Of a stretch of 27,633 nucleotides of DNA, positions 15,863 to 23,500 are shown piece by piece (the first letter of the stretch is position 1; every line of letters starts with the position of its first letter). The stretch spans positions 1,858 through 29,490 of the forward strand of contig DBWT01000051.1 in NCBI GenBank assembly GCA_002309035.1, given 5' to 3'. Made by a program: the position numbers and the translations under genes. Source of the stretch: Caryophanales bacterium UBA1231 (GTDB taxonomy: Bacteria; Bacillota_I; Bacilli_A; ML615J-28; CAG-313). Under the pieces are notes generated by a model. The model searched no databases. It was given only the letters and a program-made list of their open reading frames with translations, and was not told where the DNA came from.

Positions 15863-15892
15863 ATATTAATTTTCCTCCTATATATATTTTTT

Positions 15893-15906
15893 TGAAAGCG
15901 TTTGCG
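15893..15906 (-). promoter_or_regulatory. cre-like operator (CcpA/LacI-family binding site)
   Basis: TGAAAGCGTTTGCG matches the catabolite-responsive element consensus WTGNAANCGNWNNCW except at the last base. It covers the predicted transcription start of the surface-protein gene, a position where CcpA represses in Bacilli. A dedicated LacI-family regulator would recognise a similar core. Confidence 0.72.
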
Positions 15907-15911
15907 TATAT

Positions 15912-15940
15912 ATTATAACATTTTTACAAATTTCATGCAA
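15912..15940 (-). promoter_or_regulatory. Promoter of the surface protein - GNAT - binding protein unit
   Basis: On the minus strand TTGCAT (15940-15935), a 17-base spacer and TATAAT (15917-15912). An AGGAGG lies downstream, directly before the ATG at 15862. Confidence 0.75.
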
Positions 15941-15976
15941 GTATTTAATATGACTTTTTTTGATTTTTTTTGAGAT

Positions 15977-16002
15977 AAAAAAAGGTGTCAAAAAATGACA
16001 CC
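15977..16002 (-). terminator. Intrinsic terminator after nagB
   Basis: On the minus strand GGTGTCA (16002-15996), a 5-base loop, TGACACC (15990-15984) and seven T form a classic terminator 15 bases after the nagB stop. Confidence 0.9.
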
Positions 16003-16016
16003 ATTATTTTATGAGA

Positions 16017-16748
16017 TTATGCAACTTTTGAGTATGCATCTTCATCGATAATTACAGTAACATTTGGGTGTTTTTGAAGAATACTTGCTGGGAATTCAGG
16101 GCTAATTTCGCCTTCTAATAAACGCTTTACAGTGTCAGCTTTATTCTTGCCACTAATCAACATAACGATTTGTTTTGCTTTCATAATGTTTTTAATACCC
16201 ATTGTAACTGCATGTGTTGGAACTTCATCGATTGAATTGAAGAAACGTTTGTTGTCTTGTCTTGTTTTATCTGTTAATTCAACAACATGAGTTTCTAATT
16301 CAAAAGGTGTACCAGGTTCATTGAATGCGATATGGCCATTTGAACCAATTCCAAGCAATTGAATATCGATTTCAACAGCATTTAACATCTTGTTATACTC
16401 TTCACATTGCTTAACGATTTCTTCCTTAGTACCATGAGCACTTGGAAGGTGTACATTATCTTCAACAATGTCGACATGATTGAACAAATTGTCATGCATA
16501 AAGTAGTAATAACTTTGTGGATGAAGAATGCTAATTCCACAATATTCATCAAGATTATAAGTCTTTACTTCTTTGAAATCTATTGCACCTTTTTGATATG
16601 CTTCAACCAATAATTTATATGTTCCTACAGGACTTCCGCCTGTTGCAAGACCTAAAATACTGTTTGGTTTAGCTTGTAATTGTTTAATGAAAATTTCAGC
16701 ACAACGTTTACTCATTGCATCATAATCTTTTACAACTTCAATCTTCAT
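16017..16748 (-). CDS. nagB: Glucosamine-6-phosphate deaminase
   Basis: NagB turns glucosamine-6-phosphate into fructose-6-phosphate and ammonia, joining amino-sugar breakdown to glycolysis. At 243 residues it is of the short, Bacillus-type length. Motifs are GLATGGSPVGTY (33-44), the catalytic Asp67 in NLDEY (65-69), and GIGSNGHIAFNEP (133-145) with His139. AGGAGG lies seven bases before the ATG and the nagZ stop is nine bases upstream. It is the last gene of the right-hand unit. No nagA is next to it, so GlcNAc-6-phosphate deacetylase must be encoded elsewhere or be the missing step. Confidence 0.97.
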   Translation of the reverse strand: MKIEVVKDYDAMSKRCAEIFIKQLQAKPNSILGLATGGSPVGTYKLLVEAYQKGAIDFKEVKTYNLDEYCGISILHPQSYYYFMHDNLFNHVDIVEDNVHLPSAHGTKEEIVKQCEEYNKMLNAVEIDIQLLGIGSNGHIAFNEPGTPFELETHVVELTDKTRQDNKRFFNSIDEVPTHAVTMGIKNIMKAKQIVMLISGKNKADTVKRLLEGEISPEFPASILQKHPNVTVIIDEDAYSKVA

Positions 16749-16757
16749 AATAACCTC

Positions 16758-18332
16758 CTATTTCATTGTAACAGGCAAATGACCAAGTGGTTTAATTTTG
16801 CCCTCTAACACTTTAGCTAAAGATGCTAAAGAAAGTGGTGTTGCTTCATAAGTACATATATATGCTTTAAGATCTTTTAGGACTCTTAAATCATATGGTG
16901 TTCTTATTGCTGCAACGATTAATTTATCTTTATCAAGACTATTGATTAGTTCTTCTTGTCTCTTGTTGAAACAAGCATTATAGCTACAATAAACAATCTT
17001 ATCATAGCCTTTGACTTTACTCATTAAAGCTTTTTGTTCTTCTTCAGTTGGGTCTAATGAGATATAGAAACGATCTGGTTTTTGTTCCATATAATCAGCT
17101 AAACAATTTAGATTGTTGTTTTCATCTTCAACCAAAGTAACAACTTTAATCTTAGGGAAAACAACTAATGTTTTCTCATTATTCTTTAGTGGATATAAGC
17201 CTTGATTGATGATTTCTGTCATACTTAATTCACTAACTTTTTGTGAGAAAGCAACAGCTTCTTCATTATTGATTTCATTTTCAATAAGTGAATAATCATC
17301 AGCCATTTCGCCAACATTAAACATTTGTTTGTAGCGCATAATTCTTGTGAAAGAATCATTGACTATTGACATACTTACTCTTCCTTCTTTAACAAGTCTT
17401 ATGGCAATATCATAAAACTCTTTCTGCATTTTTATATCTCTTGCACCACAAAGAAGTAAGATATCGCATCCTGAATTCATTGAATGTTCAACGATTTCTT
17501 CGAGTGTGAAATTATCGAAAACAGCTTTCATTGTTAATGAATCAGTTACTACTAAACCATCATATGCAAGTTCTTTTCTAAGTAGACCACCAATAACTTT
17601 TGAAGATAATGTCGTTGGATACTTTTCATCAATGGTTGTATACATAACGTGGGCAGCCATAATACCTGGCATGTTTTCATGAACAGCCATGATAAATGGT
17701 TTTAATTCAACATTGAATAAACGTTCTTTATCAAAATTAACTTTAGCAAGACCTAAATGTGTATCAACAACAGTATCACCATGACCAGGGAAATGTTTTA
17801 AAGATGTCATTAAATTAGCATCTTGATATCCCCTAACAGCTTCTCTAACATAAGTAGATACAACATCAGGTTTTTCTGAATAACTTCTAACATTGATAAC
17901 TGGATTTAATGGATTACAATTAATATCAGCAACCGGTGCAAAGTTAAAATTAAAACCTAACTTTCTTAAATCTAATCCCATGTTGTATGCCAATTTATAG
18001 GCATTACTAGGATTGTTGGTTGCTGAAATAGCCATAGCACCTGGAGATTGAACGATTCCTTCAGTCACACGTGCAACCATTCCACCTTCTTGGTCGATGG
18101 CGATAAATGGTTTGATTTTAGCATTTTTGTTGATTAATTGATTTAGTTCAAATACTTGTTTTGGACTTTGACAATTATCTTTAAAATAAATGATTAAGCC
18201 AGCTTGGATATCTTCGACTTGCATTCTAAGTTCTTCACTATATTCAGTACCACTGAATGCAAGTCCAATCATTTGTCCAACTTTTTCCTCTAATGAATAA
18301 TCATTGATATTAAACACTTTAGTGTTTGTCAT
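16758..18332 (-). CDS. nagZ: GH3 beta-N-acetylglucosaminidase (NagZ-like)
   Basis: A glycoside hydrolase family 3 enzyme that releases non-reducing terminal GlcNAc from wall fragments. The 524-residue protein has the TIM-barrel blocks FIAIDQEGGMVARVT (76-90) and KHFPGHGDTVVDTH (179-192), which holds the Asp-His acid/base pair typical of NagZ, and the nucleophile Asp264 in VTDSLTMKA. Residues 330-524 form a second, flavodoxin-like domain as in B. subtilis NagZ. There is no signal peptide, so it acts on imported saccharides. The gene begins one base after the upstream stop, with only a weak AGAAAGAAG ribosome site, and ends nine bases before nagB. Confidence 0.94.
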   Translation of the reverse strand: MTNTKVFNINDYSLEEKVGQMIGLAFSGTEYSEELRMQVEDIQAGLIIYFKDNCQSPKQVFELNQLINKNAKIKPFIAIDQEGGMVARVTEGIVQSPGAMAISATNNPSNAYKLAYNMGLDLRKLGFNFNFAPVADINCNPLNPVINVRSYSEKPDVVSTYVREAVRGYQDANLMTSLKHFPGHGDTVVDTHLGLAKVNFDKERLFNVELKPFIMAVHENMPGIMAAHVMYTTIDEKYPTTLSSKVIGGLLRKELAYDGLVVTDSLTMKAVFDNFTLEEIVEHSMNSGCDILLLCGARDIKMQKEFYDIAIRLVKEGRVSMSIVNDSFTRIMRYKQMFNVGEMADDYSLIENEINNEEAVAFSQKVSELSMTEIINQGLYPLKNNEKTLVVFPKIKVVTLVEDENNNLNCLADYMEQKPDRFYISLDPTEEEQKALMSKVKGYDKIVYCSYNACFNKRQEELINSLDKDKLIVAAIRTPYDLRVLKDLKAYICTYEATPLSLASLAKVLEGKIKPLGHLPVTMK

Positions 18333-18333
18333 C

Positions 18334-20499
18334 TTAGTGCTTCTTTCTTATGATCACGAAGGCAAGTGATGTGAATGCTAATAAGCCAGCAGCAAGCATA
18401 CCCATATTACATGAGAAGCCACCGCCACCACCATTGCCACCTGAAGGAGGATTTGGATTATCATTTTGTTGTACTTCAAAGACATAATTAATATCAGCAA
18501 AAGTAAATGTGATTTCTCTTTCTTCACCATTTGCTAAATAATGAATCTTAACACCAAGATTTTCCTTATCAACACTTTCAATATCTAATTCATTTAGAAC
18601 AACTTCTAATTGTTCAATTGTTGTAATTGTATATTGACGGTCTAAGATTTCAGCACTAACGAATTCTGTATCATTAGCTGTGTATGACAAATTAATACTA
18701 TATGAACCATCAAGGTTTTTCATAATATTAAGTTCAATATTTGAAGGTTTTCCTTCATCTTGCTTTAATGTTGTGAATGAAGCTTTATTAGTCTTCATTT
18801 CATGAACACCTTGTGCATTTTCAAACTTATATGTGAAATAGTAATCATATGATGTATTCTTGCTTAATCCTTCAACTGTAACTGAGCCATCAGCTAATGC
18901 ATATGATTTACCATTAATATGAACAGTTGCTTCGATTAATGTTGATTCAGCCATAGGTGCTGATTGATAGAATGTTGCTTTTGTTGATGTCTTTTCTTGT
19001 AGAGTTAGATTAGGTTTTTCAACAATCATAAGTAAAGCATTGCCGATTGAACGATCTGATCCATCAGTTGTCTTATTTAAAGTTTGGAAGTTACCATTAG
19101 CATCTCTAACAACGATTGTTGCACTACCACCACCGTCTAATGCGAAAGCATCATAAGCGCCAACTCTTTCGAGAAGTTCAGCTACTTCGATTGAAGAAGG
19201 GCCTTGAATTGATGTTGTTGAACCACTTAATTCACCTGGACCAACAAGCATGAAGATGCATTCATTGTTTTCAGTGAAGGCAACAATAGCTTTTGGTTTA
19301 GCATCGTTTAGATAGTTATCGGCTTTTGCAACATATTGTGTTCTTTCACCTTTTAGAATATAAGGAAGAACTGTACCAATTGTTGAATTACAACTACCCC
19401 AAACATCACCTGTTAATTCGTATTGGCAAGTAACGTTTGTATTTTTAACGACACGACTTAATACTTCTTCATCTTTTGTTAATAGGTAACAATAGTTTTC
19501 ACCAACTGATTCAATAACATCTAAATCTTCTGGATCAAATGTTCTACCAGCAATATATAATCCAGTGTAATCTAAATCATATGCATGATTTGTCATTGAT
19601 TCACCATACCAATATTTACCTTGGAAACCATCATTAGGACGAGAATATCTATCCATATATATTTTAACTACTTTGAATCCTTCAGTATTGATGTTTGAAC
19701 CATTTAAAATAATATTAACACCAGTTTCACTGAAATTACTATTTTTAATATATGCTTCAGTCTTATAATCACCGATTGTGAAAATCATAGTGTCAGTAAA
19801 TACTGGTAAGTTTTCACCAGCATTTGGAAGTGATATAGTTGTTATTTGATTACCATTAGTATCAGTATAATAGCTATTAGCACCTAGATTCCAAGGTGTT
19901 GGATCACCATTAGCATCATAAATAGAACCAATATGATATGTATATGTACGATCTAAATTAAAACCAATAACATTGTGATGTGGATGTGCTACTGTTGGTT
20001 TCTTAAGAGTAATACCGCCATCAGCTACCCACGTATTAATTGGGTCAAATGTTGGATTATTTTTATAGCCATTTGATGATGTATATTGTGTGTTCGCAAA
20101 GAAATCACCATTGATAGCCGCAATAACCATATACCCTGGATGTGTTGATTCATAGTTTTTAGCAATTTGTGCTGTTGTACCTTGTTTATAACCTGTCTTA
20201 GTAGATAGACCCCATGAAGCTATTTTAATAGCTGGAGTATTTGCTGCTGTAACAGCATTGTAGTCCCAATTATAAACTAAACCTTCTGTAGTTGTGACAG
20301 TACCTAAACGTTCAGTTTGAATTGCCATTCTTTCTAAGTCAATGCCATCCCATAGTTCTTCTTCAATAATATCAGAAGTAACTGTAACATTTTTTGTAAT
20401 CTTATCACCTTTTTTAGCCGCATTAACAACAAGAGGTGATAACATTAATAATGAACAAATAATTAAACCTATTATTAAATATTTAATTTTGTTTTTCAT
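18334..20499 (-). CDS. Secreted NAGPA-type phosphodiester glycosidase with Cys-type C-terminal tail
   Basis: A 721-residue exported protein with a signal peptide (1-28, ending VNAA). Residues about 85-495 form a phosphodiester glycosidase (NAGPA, PF09992) domain: AAINGDFF (127-134), FALDGGGSATIVV (452-464) and DRSIGNALL (482-490) are its signature blocks. The family includes the enzyme that removes GlcNAc from GlcNAc-1-phosphodiesters, so a substrate such as a sugar-phosphate polymer outside the cell is likely. Residues 500-580 look like an FN3-type beta domain, another beta region follows, then a Pro/Gly-rich linker, Cys697, a hydrophobic helix and RKKH. It overlaps the DUF624 gene by 17 bases and is followed by nagZ, suggesting GlcNAc release and uptake. 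Confidence 0.87.
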   Translation of the reverse strand: MKNKIKYLIIGLIICSLLMLSPLVVNAAKKGDKITKNVTVTSDIIEEELWDGIDLERMAIQTERLGTVTTTEGLVYNWDYNAVTAANTPAIKIASWGLSTKTGYKQGTTAQIAKNYESTHPGYMVIAAINGDFFANTQYTSSNGYKNNPTFDPINTWVADGGITLKKPTVAHPHHNVIGFNLDRTYTYHIGSIYDANGDPTPWNLGANSYYTDTNGNQITTISLPNAGENLPVFTDTMIFTIGDYKTEAYIKNSNFSETGVNIILNGSNINTEGFKVVKIYMDRYSRPNDGFQGKYWYGESMTNHAYDLDYTGLYIAGRTFDPEDLDVIESVGENYCYLLTKDEEVLSRVVKNTNVTCQYELTGDVWGSCNSTIGTVLPYILKGERTQYVAKADNYLNDAKPKAIVAFTENNECIFMLVGPGELSGSTTSIQGPSSIEVAELLERVGAYDAFALDGGGSATIVVRDANGNFQTLNKTTDGSDRSIGNALLMIVEKPNLTLQEKTSTKATFYQSAPMAESTLIEATVHINGKSYALADGSVTVEGLSKNTSYDYYFTYKFENAQGVHEMKTNKASFTTLKQDEGKPSNIELNIMKNLDGSYSINLSYTANDTEFVSAEILDRQYTITTIEQLEVVLNELDIESVDKENLGVKIHYLANGEEREITFTFADINYVFEVQQNDNPNPPSGGNGGGGGFSCNMGMLAAGLLAFTSLAFVIIRKKH

Positions 20500-21196
20500 T
20501 TTCCTCTCCTTGATTTGTAATTGATAATTTAATATATGTTTTTTTCGTCAATAAAACACAAAAGTACAATACTAAACTAAATGAAAATAGAAGCAAATAA
20601 ATTTGAAAGAAATAAGATAAAACGATAGATGCTACAGCAATCAATAGTAAAATAATTGTTTTACCTAAATCTTTAAAAGCAATAATTAATGAAATTTTAA
20701 TACATTGAATAATGTTTAATTCTTTAAAATAAACAATTACTAAGTTTAAATGAATAATTAAGAAAATAAAAATTAAAATAAATGAAATTGTTAAGATATA
20801 TCCTACCATATTGATAGGTGCATTATATTTTAAAGAATCAAAATAATAGTAACTATTTCTAAGTAAAATAATCATTCCAAAAAGAATTAAACTCAATAGA
20901 AGTGTTTTTAAATAGTTTCTTCCAAATGCTTTAAAGAAGTCTTTTAAAAGTCCAGTGTTACCATCAATTACGTAGCTTCTTAATACATCCGTTACTGCTA
21001 CAATACATGGATAGATTGTAAGTGCAGTTGGAATTAGTAAAATATAATACCAAACAGGACTTAAATCATTAACAAATGTTGTAACAATAATAAATAAAGA
21101 GGATGATATTACAATAAGCAAAATATTTAATAACACTAATCTTACAATAAAATCAACTACTTTATAAACCTTGCTATTTAATATTTTTCTTATCAT
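20483..21196 (-). CDS. YesL/DUF624-family membrane protein (second copy)
   Basis: A 237-residue membrane protein with hydrophobic segments at about 15-40, 48-70, 97-113, 129-157 and 178-215, and a hydrophilic C-terminal tail. The length, fold pattern and location right behind two sugar permeases agree with YesL/DUF624, a family of unknown mechanism tied to carbohydrate ABC transporters. It differs clearly in sequence from the copy at 9206-9877 and so is not a recent duplicate. AAGAGG precedes the ATG at 21196, and its end overlaps the NAGPA gene. Confidence 0.78.
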   Translation of the reverse strand: MIRKILNSKVYKVVDFIVRLVLLNILLIVISSSLFIIVTTFVNDLSPVWYYILLIPTALTIYPCIVAVTDVLRSYVIDGNTGLLKDFFKAFGRNYLKTLLLSLILFGMIILLRNSYYYFDSLKYNAPINMVGYILTISFILIFIFLIIHLNLVIVYFKELNIIQCIKISLIIAFKDLGKTIILLLIAVASIVLSYFFQIYLLLFSFSLVLYFCVLLTKKTYIKLSITNQGEENEKQN

Positions 21197-21211
21197 ATCA
21201 TCCTCTTAATA

Positions 21212-22264
21212 TTAGCCGACAATACCAGTACGTTCAATACCTTCAACAAATAGTTTTTGAACAAATAGATATCCAATTAATAGTGGAAGGCACATCATGA
21301 AACCAGCAGTGTTCGCAATCAATGCGGTAAAGAGCGCATTACCTCTTATTTCTGAGTCAACTAAGGACTCTAATTTATACAATTTCATTAATGAAGGTAG
21401 CCATTCAGCTGTATTCTTTAGACGCATTGTAAGCATTGGGAATGAGTTAGTTGAAATAGCTAGTAGTGATGTATAGTATACATCGTTCCATTGCCATACA
21501 AATGAGAATAGAGCAACTGTAATCATAACACCTCTAGCATTTGGAAGCATAACACTCCAGAATGTTCTAAATACACCAGCACCATCGATTTCGGCAGATT
21601 CTTCTAGTTCTACAGGAACACCACGGAAGAATTGGCGGAATAGGAAGATGAAGATAGCTGAGTTAATACCTTGACCTGAGAATGACATAATATATAGAAT
21701 TATTCTCTTACCTGATAGAGATATTGTATTACCATGATTGAATAATTTAATAATACCTAAAATATCAAAATGGGCAAAGTATAGCATTCTCGATACCGAA
21801 ACCGCTTGTGGCGGAATGATAAATGTCATTAACAAAATAATAAATATAATATTGCTACCTTTAAATTTCAATCTTGCGAAAGTATAACCAGCAAGTACTG
21901 AACAGAAGATTTGTCCAATCATACATACAAATGAAACTTTAATGTTGTTCCATAATGATACATTATAATCTAGTAATCTAAACGCAATCTTGAAGTTTAA
22001 GATTGACCATTTTTCCGGAATCCAAATTACCAATGGATTTTGAACATCTGATGGATGTCTAAATGCAAGTGTAATTTGTTGGAAAATTGGGAAGACAATA
22101 ACAAATGCTAAACCAATAATAATTACAGCACGTAAAATAGCTGTTAAAACATTTGTAATCTTTTGTGTGCGAACAGCTTTTCTAACTGGATTCTTGAGAT
22201 TTCTTAAAATCTCTTCATATTTTAATCTTGCTTTTGAAGGTTCTTTGTTCTTATCTTTCATCAT
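21212..22264 (-). CDS. Carbohydrate ABC transporter permease (MalG/LacG-type)
   Basis: An inner permease subunit of a CUT1 sugar importer, 350 residues with six expected membrane helices starting near residue 40. The EAA loop that contacts the ATPase is EESAEIDGAGVFRTFWSVML (221-240). It starts with ATGATG at 22264 preceded by AAAGGTGG, and overlaps the partner permease gene by 14 bases, so the pair is translationally coupled. An insertion at about 175-190 (between helices, on the outside) is longer than in typical MalG. The ATP-binding subunit is not in the window; Firmicutes often use a shared MsmX-type ATPase encoded elsewhere. Confidence 0.94.
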   Translation of the reverse strand: MMKDKNKEPSKARLKYEEILRNLKNPVRKAVRTQKITNVLTAILRAVIIIGLAFVIVFPIFQQITLAFRHPSDVQNPLVIWIPEKWSILNFKIAFRLLDYNVSLWNNIKVSFVCMIGQIFCSVLAGYTFARLKFKGSNIIFIILLMTFIIPPQAVSVSRMLYFAHFDILGIIKLFNHGNTISLSGKRIILYIMSFSGQGINSAIFIFLFRQFFRGVPVELEESAEIDGAGVFRTFWSVMLPNARGVMITVALFSFVWQWNDVYYTSLLAISTNSFPMLTMRLKNTAEWLPSLMKLYKLESLVDSEIRGNALFTALIANTAGFMMCLPLLIGYLFVQKLFVEGIERTGIVG

Positions 22265-23498
22265 AATAGAACACCACCTTTCTCAAGATTAACATAGCAA
22301 GACCCAAGATTACCAGTGATACTAAGATGTAGGACCAGGACGCTGCCGCATGGAAACCATACAATGGGTTCTTTGAAAGTTGTTGAACATATTTATTTAA
22401 GTCGCTTCGTAAGAATGAGTCAACGACAGTATAAACAACAACAGTTAAAATCATTGGTGAAACCATTGGTAAGGTAATCTTCCAGAATTCTTCATATTTA
22501 GTAGCACCCTCAATTTTCGCAGCTTCGTATAAGTGTTGTGGCACTGATTGAATAGCTGCTAAGAAAATCAAGATTTGGATACCAGCATAAGATATTGTAC
22601 TATAGATGGTCGACGTTATACCATTCAAGAATGTTACCATCTTGGCAGGCACACCAATCGAAGTCATAAACATCTTCATATCGAAGATATTTGTTAAGGC
22701 ATTAGAGCCAACCGAGTTCAGCATTTGGTCAATTGCTTGTGTTGATTCCGTCGCAGCCGCAATCGCTTCACTGTTTAAGATAACAGGTAAGAAGAAAATT
22801 GCACGTACAATACCACGGCCTTTAAACTTACCATTAAGCATAACAGCAACTAATAAACTAAATATTGTAATAACAGCTGTATTTAGAACTGTTTGCCATG
22901 ATGTTTGAAGTAAAGCTTGAAGCAATGAAATCTTTTCATCTAATCCAGATGTCGCATTACGAACAGGAAGCATACCTGTTTGACCAGTAAATAATTCTTT
23001 GAAGTTATAGAAGAAATCTTTAACCCATACGCCATTTTCTTGGTGTTGTCCAAACTTAACTAGTAAACCACCTTCTTTTTCAACTGAAACAGTTGAGAAA
23101 GCATAAACAAGTGACATAATTAATGGATATAAATAGAATATTAAGAAACCAAGAATAACTGGTAATAAGAATAAGAATGCGACAAAGAGTTTTTGATGAC
23201 CATGTGTCATCTTATCAAATACTTTTTTCTTGAATAGGACAATTGGATAGAAAATATAATAAAATATTTTACCAATAAATTTAAAGATTTTAATAACAAC
23301 ATCGGCAAATTTAGAATGTGAAATTTTATTCCATAAGCTCTTTATTGCACGACCAAGTTTTTTGAATAATTTCTTTAATCCTTTAGAATTATCAATCTCT
23401 TCTTCATCATAAGTATTGATAATTGGTTGTTCAGAGGCTTGAGATGTTTCTTCTAATTCTTCATTAGTAAGTTCTTCATTTTTTAATTCTTCACTCAT
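22251..23498 (-). CDS. Carbohydrate ABC transporter permease (MalF/UgpA-type) with long N-terminal extension
   Basis: The second permease of the CUT1 importer, 415 residues. The EAA loop is YEAAKIEGATKYEEFWKITL (322-341). The conventional first helix begins near residue 107; before it lies about 100 residues that start acidic (EELKNEELTNEELEE), turn strongly basic at 40-70 and end in an amphipathic or membrane helix (about 67-92). Such an extension is unusual and may contact the membrane or the accessory Yip1/DUF5696 proteins encoded upstream. AAGGAGG precedes the ATG; the DUF5696 stop lies two bases before it. A large loop at about 150-190 also exceeds the usual size. Confidence 0.93.
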   Translation of the reverse strand: MSEELKNEELTNEELEETSQASEQPIINTYDEEEIDNSKGLKKLFKKLGRAIKSLWNKISHSKFADVVIKIFKFIGKIFYYIFYPIVLFKKKVFDKMTHGHQKLFVAFLFLLPVILGFLIFYLYPLIMSLVYAFSTVSVEKEGGLLVKFGQHQENGVWVKDFFYNFKELFTGQTGMLPVRNATSGLDEKISLLQALLQTSWQTVLNTAVITIFSLLVAVMLNGKFKGRGIVRAIFFLPVILNSEAIAAATESTQAIDQMLNSVGSNALTNIFDMKMFMTSIGVPAKMVTFLNGITSTIYSTISYAGIQILIFLAAIQSVPQHLYEAAKIEGATKYEEFWKITLPMVSPMILTVVVYTVVDSFLRSDLNKYVQQLSKNPLYGFHAAASWSYILVSLVILGLAMLILRKVVFYYDER

Positions 23499-23500
23499 CT

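Noticed and set aside
22606..22908. 100-codon open frame on the plus strand inside the permease gene
   Set aside because: It is antisense to a strongly supported permease, has no ribosome site and no recognisable domain. Other antisense frames (e.g. 2689-2955, 9618-9884, 11295-11495) were dropped for the same reason.
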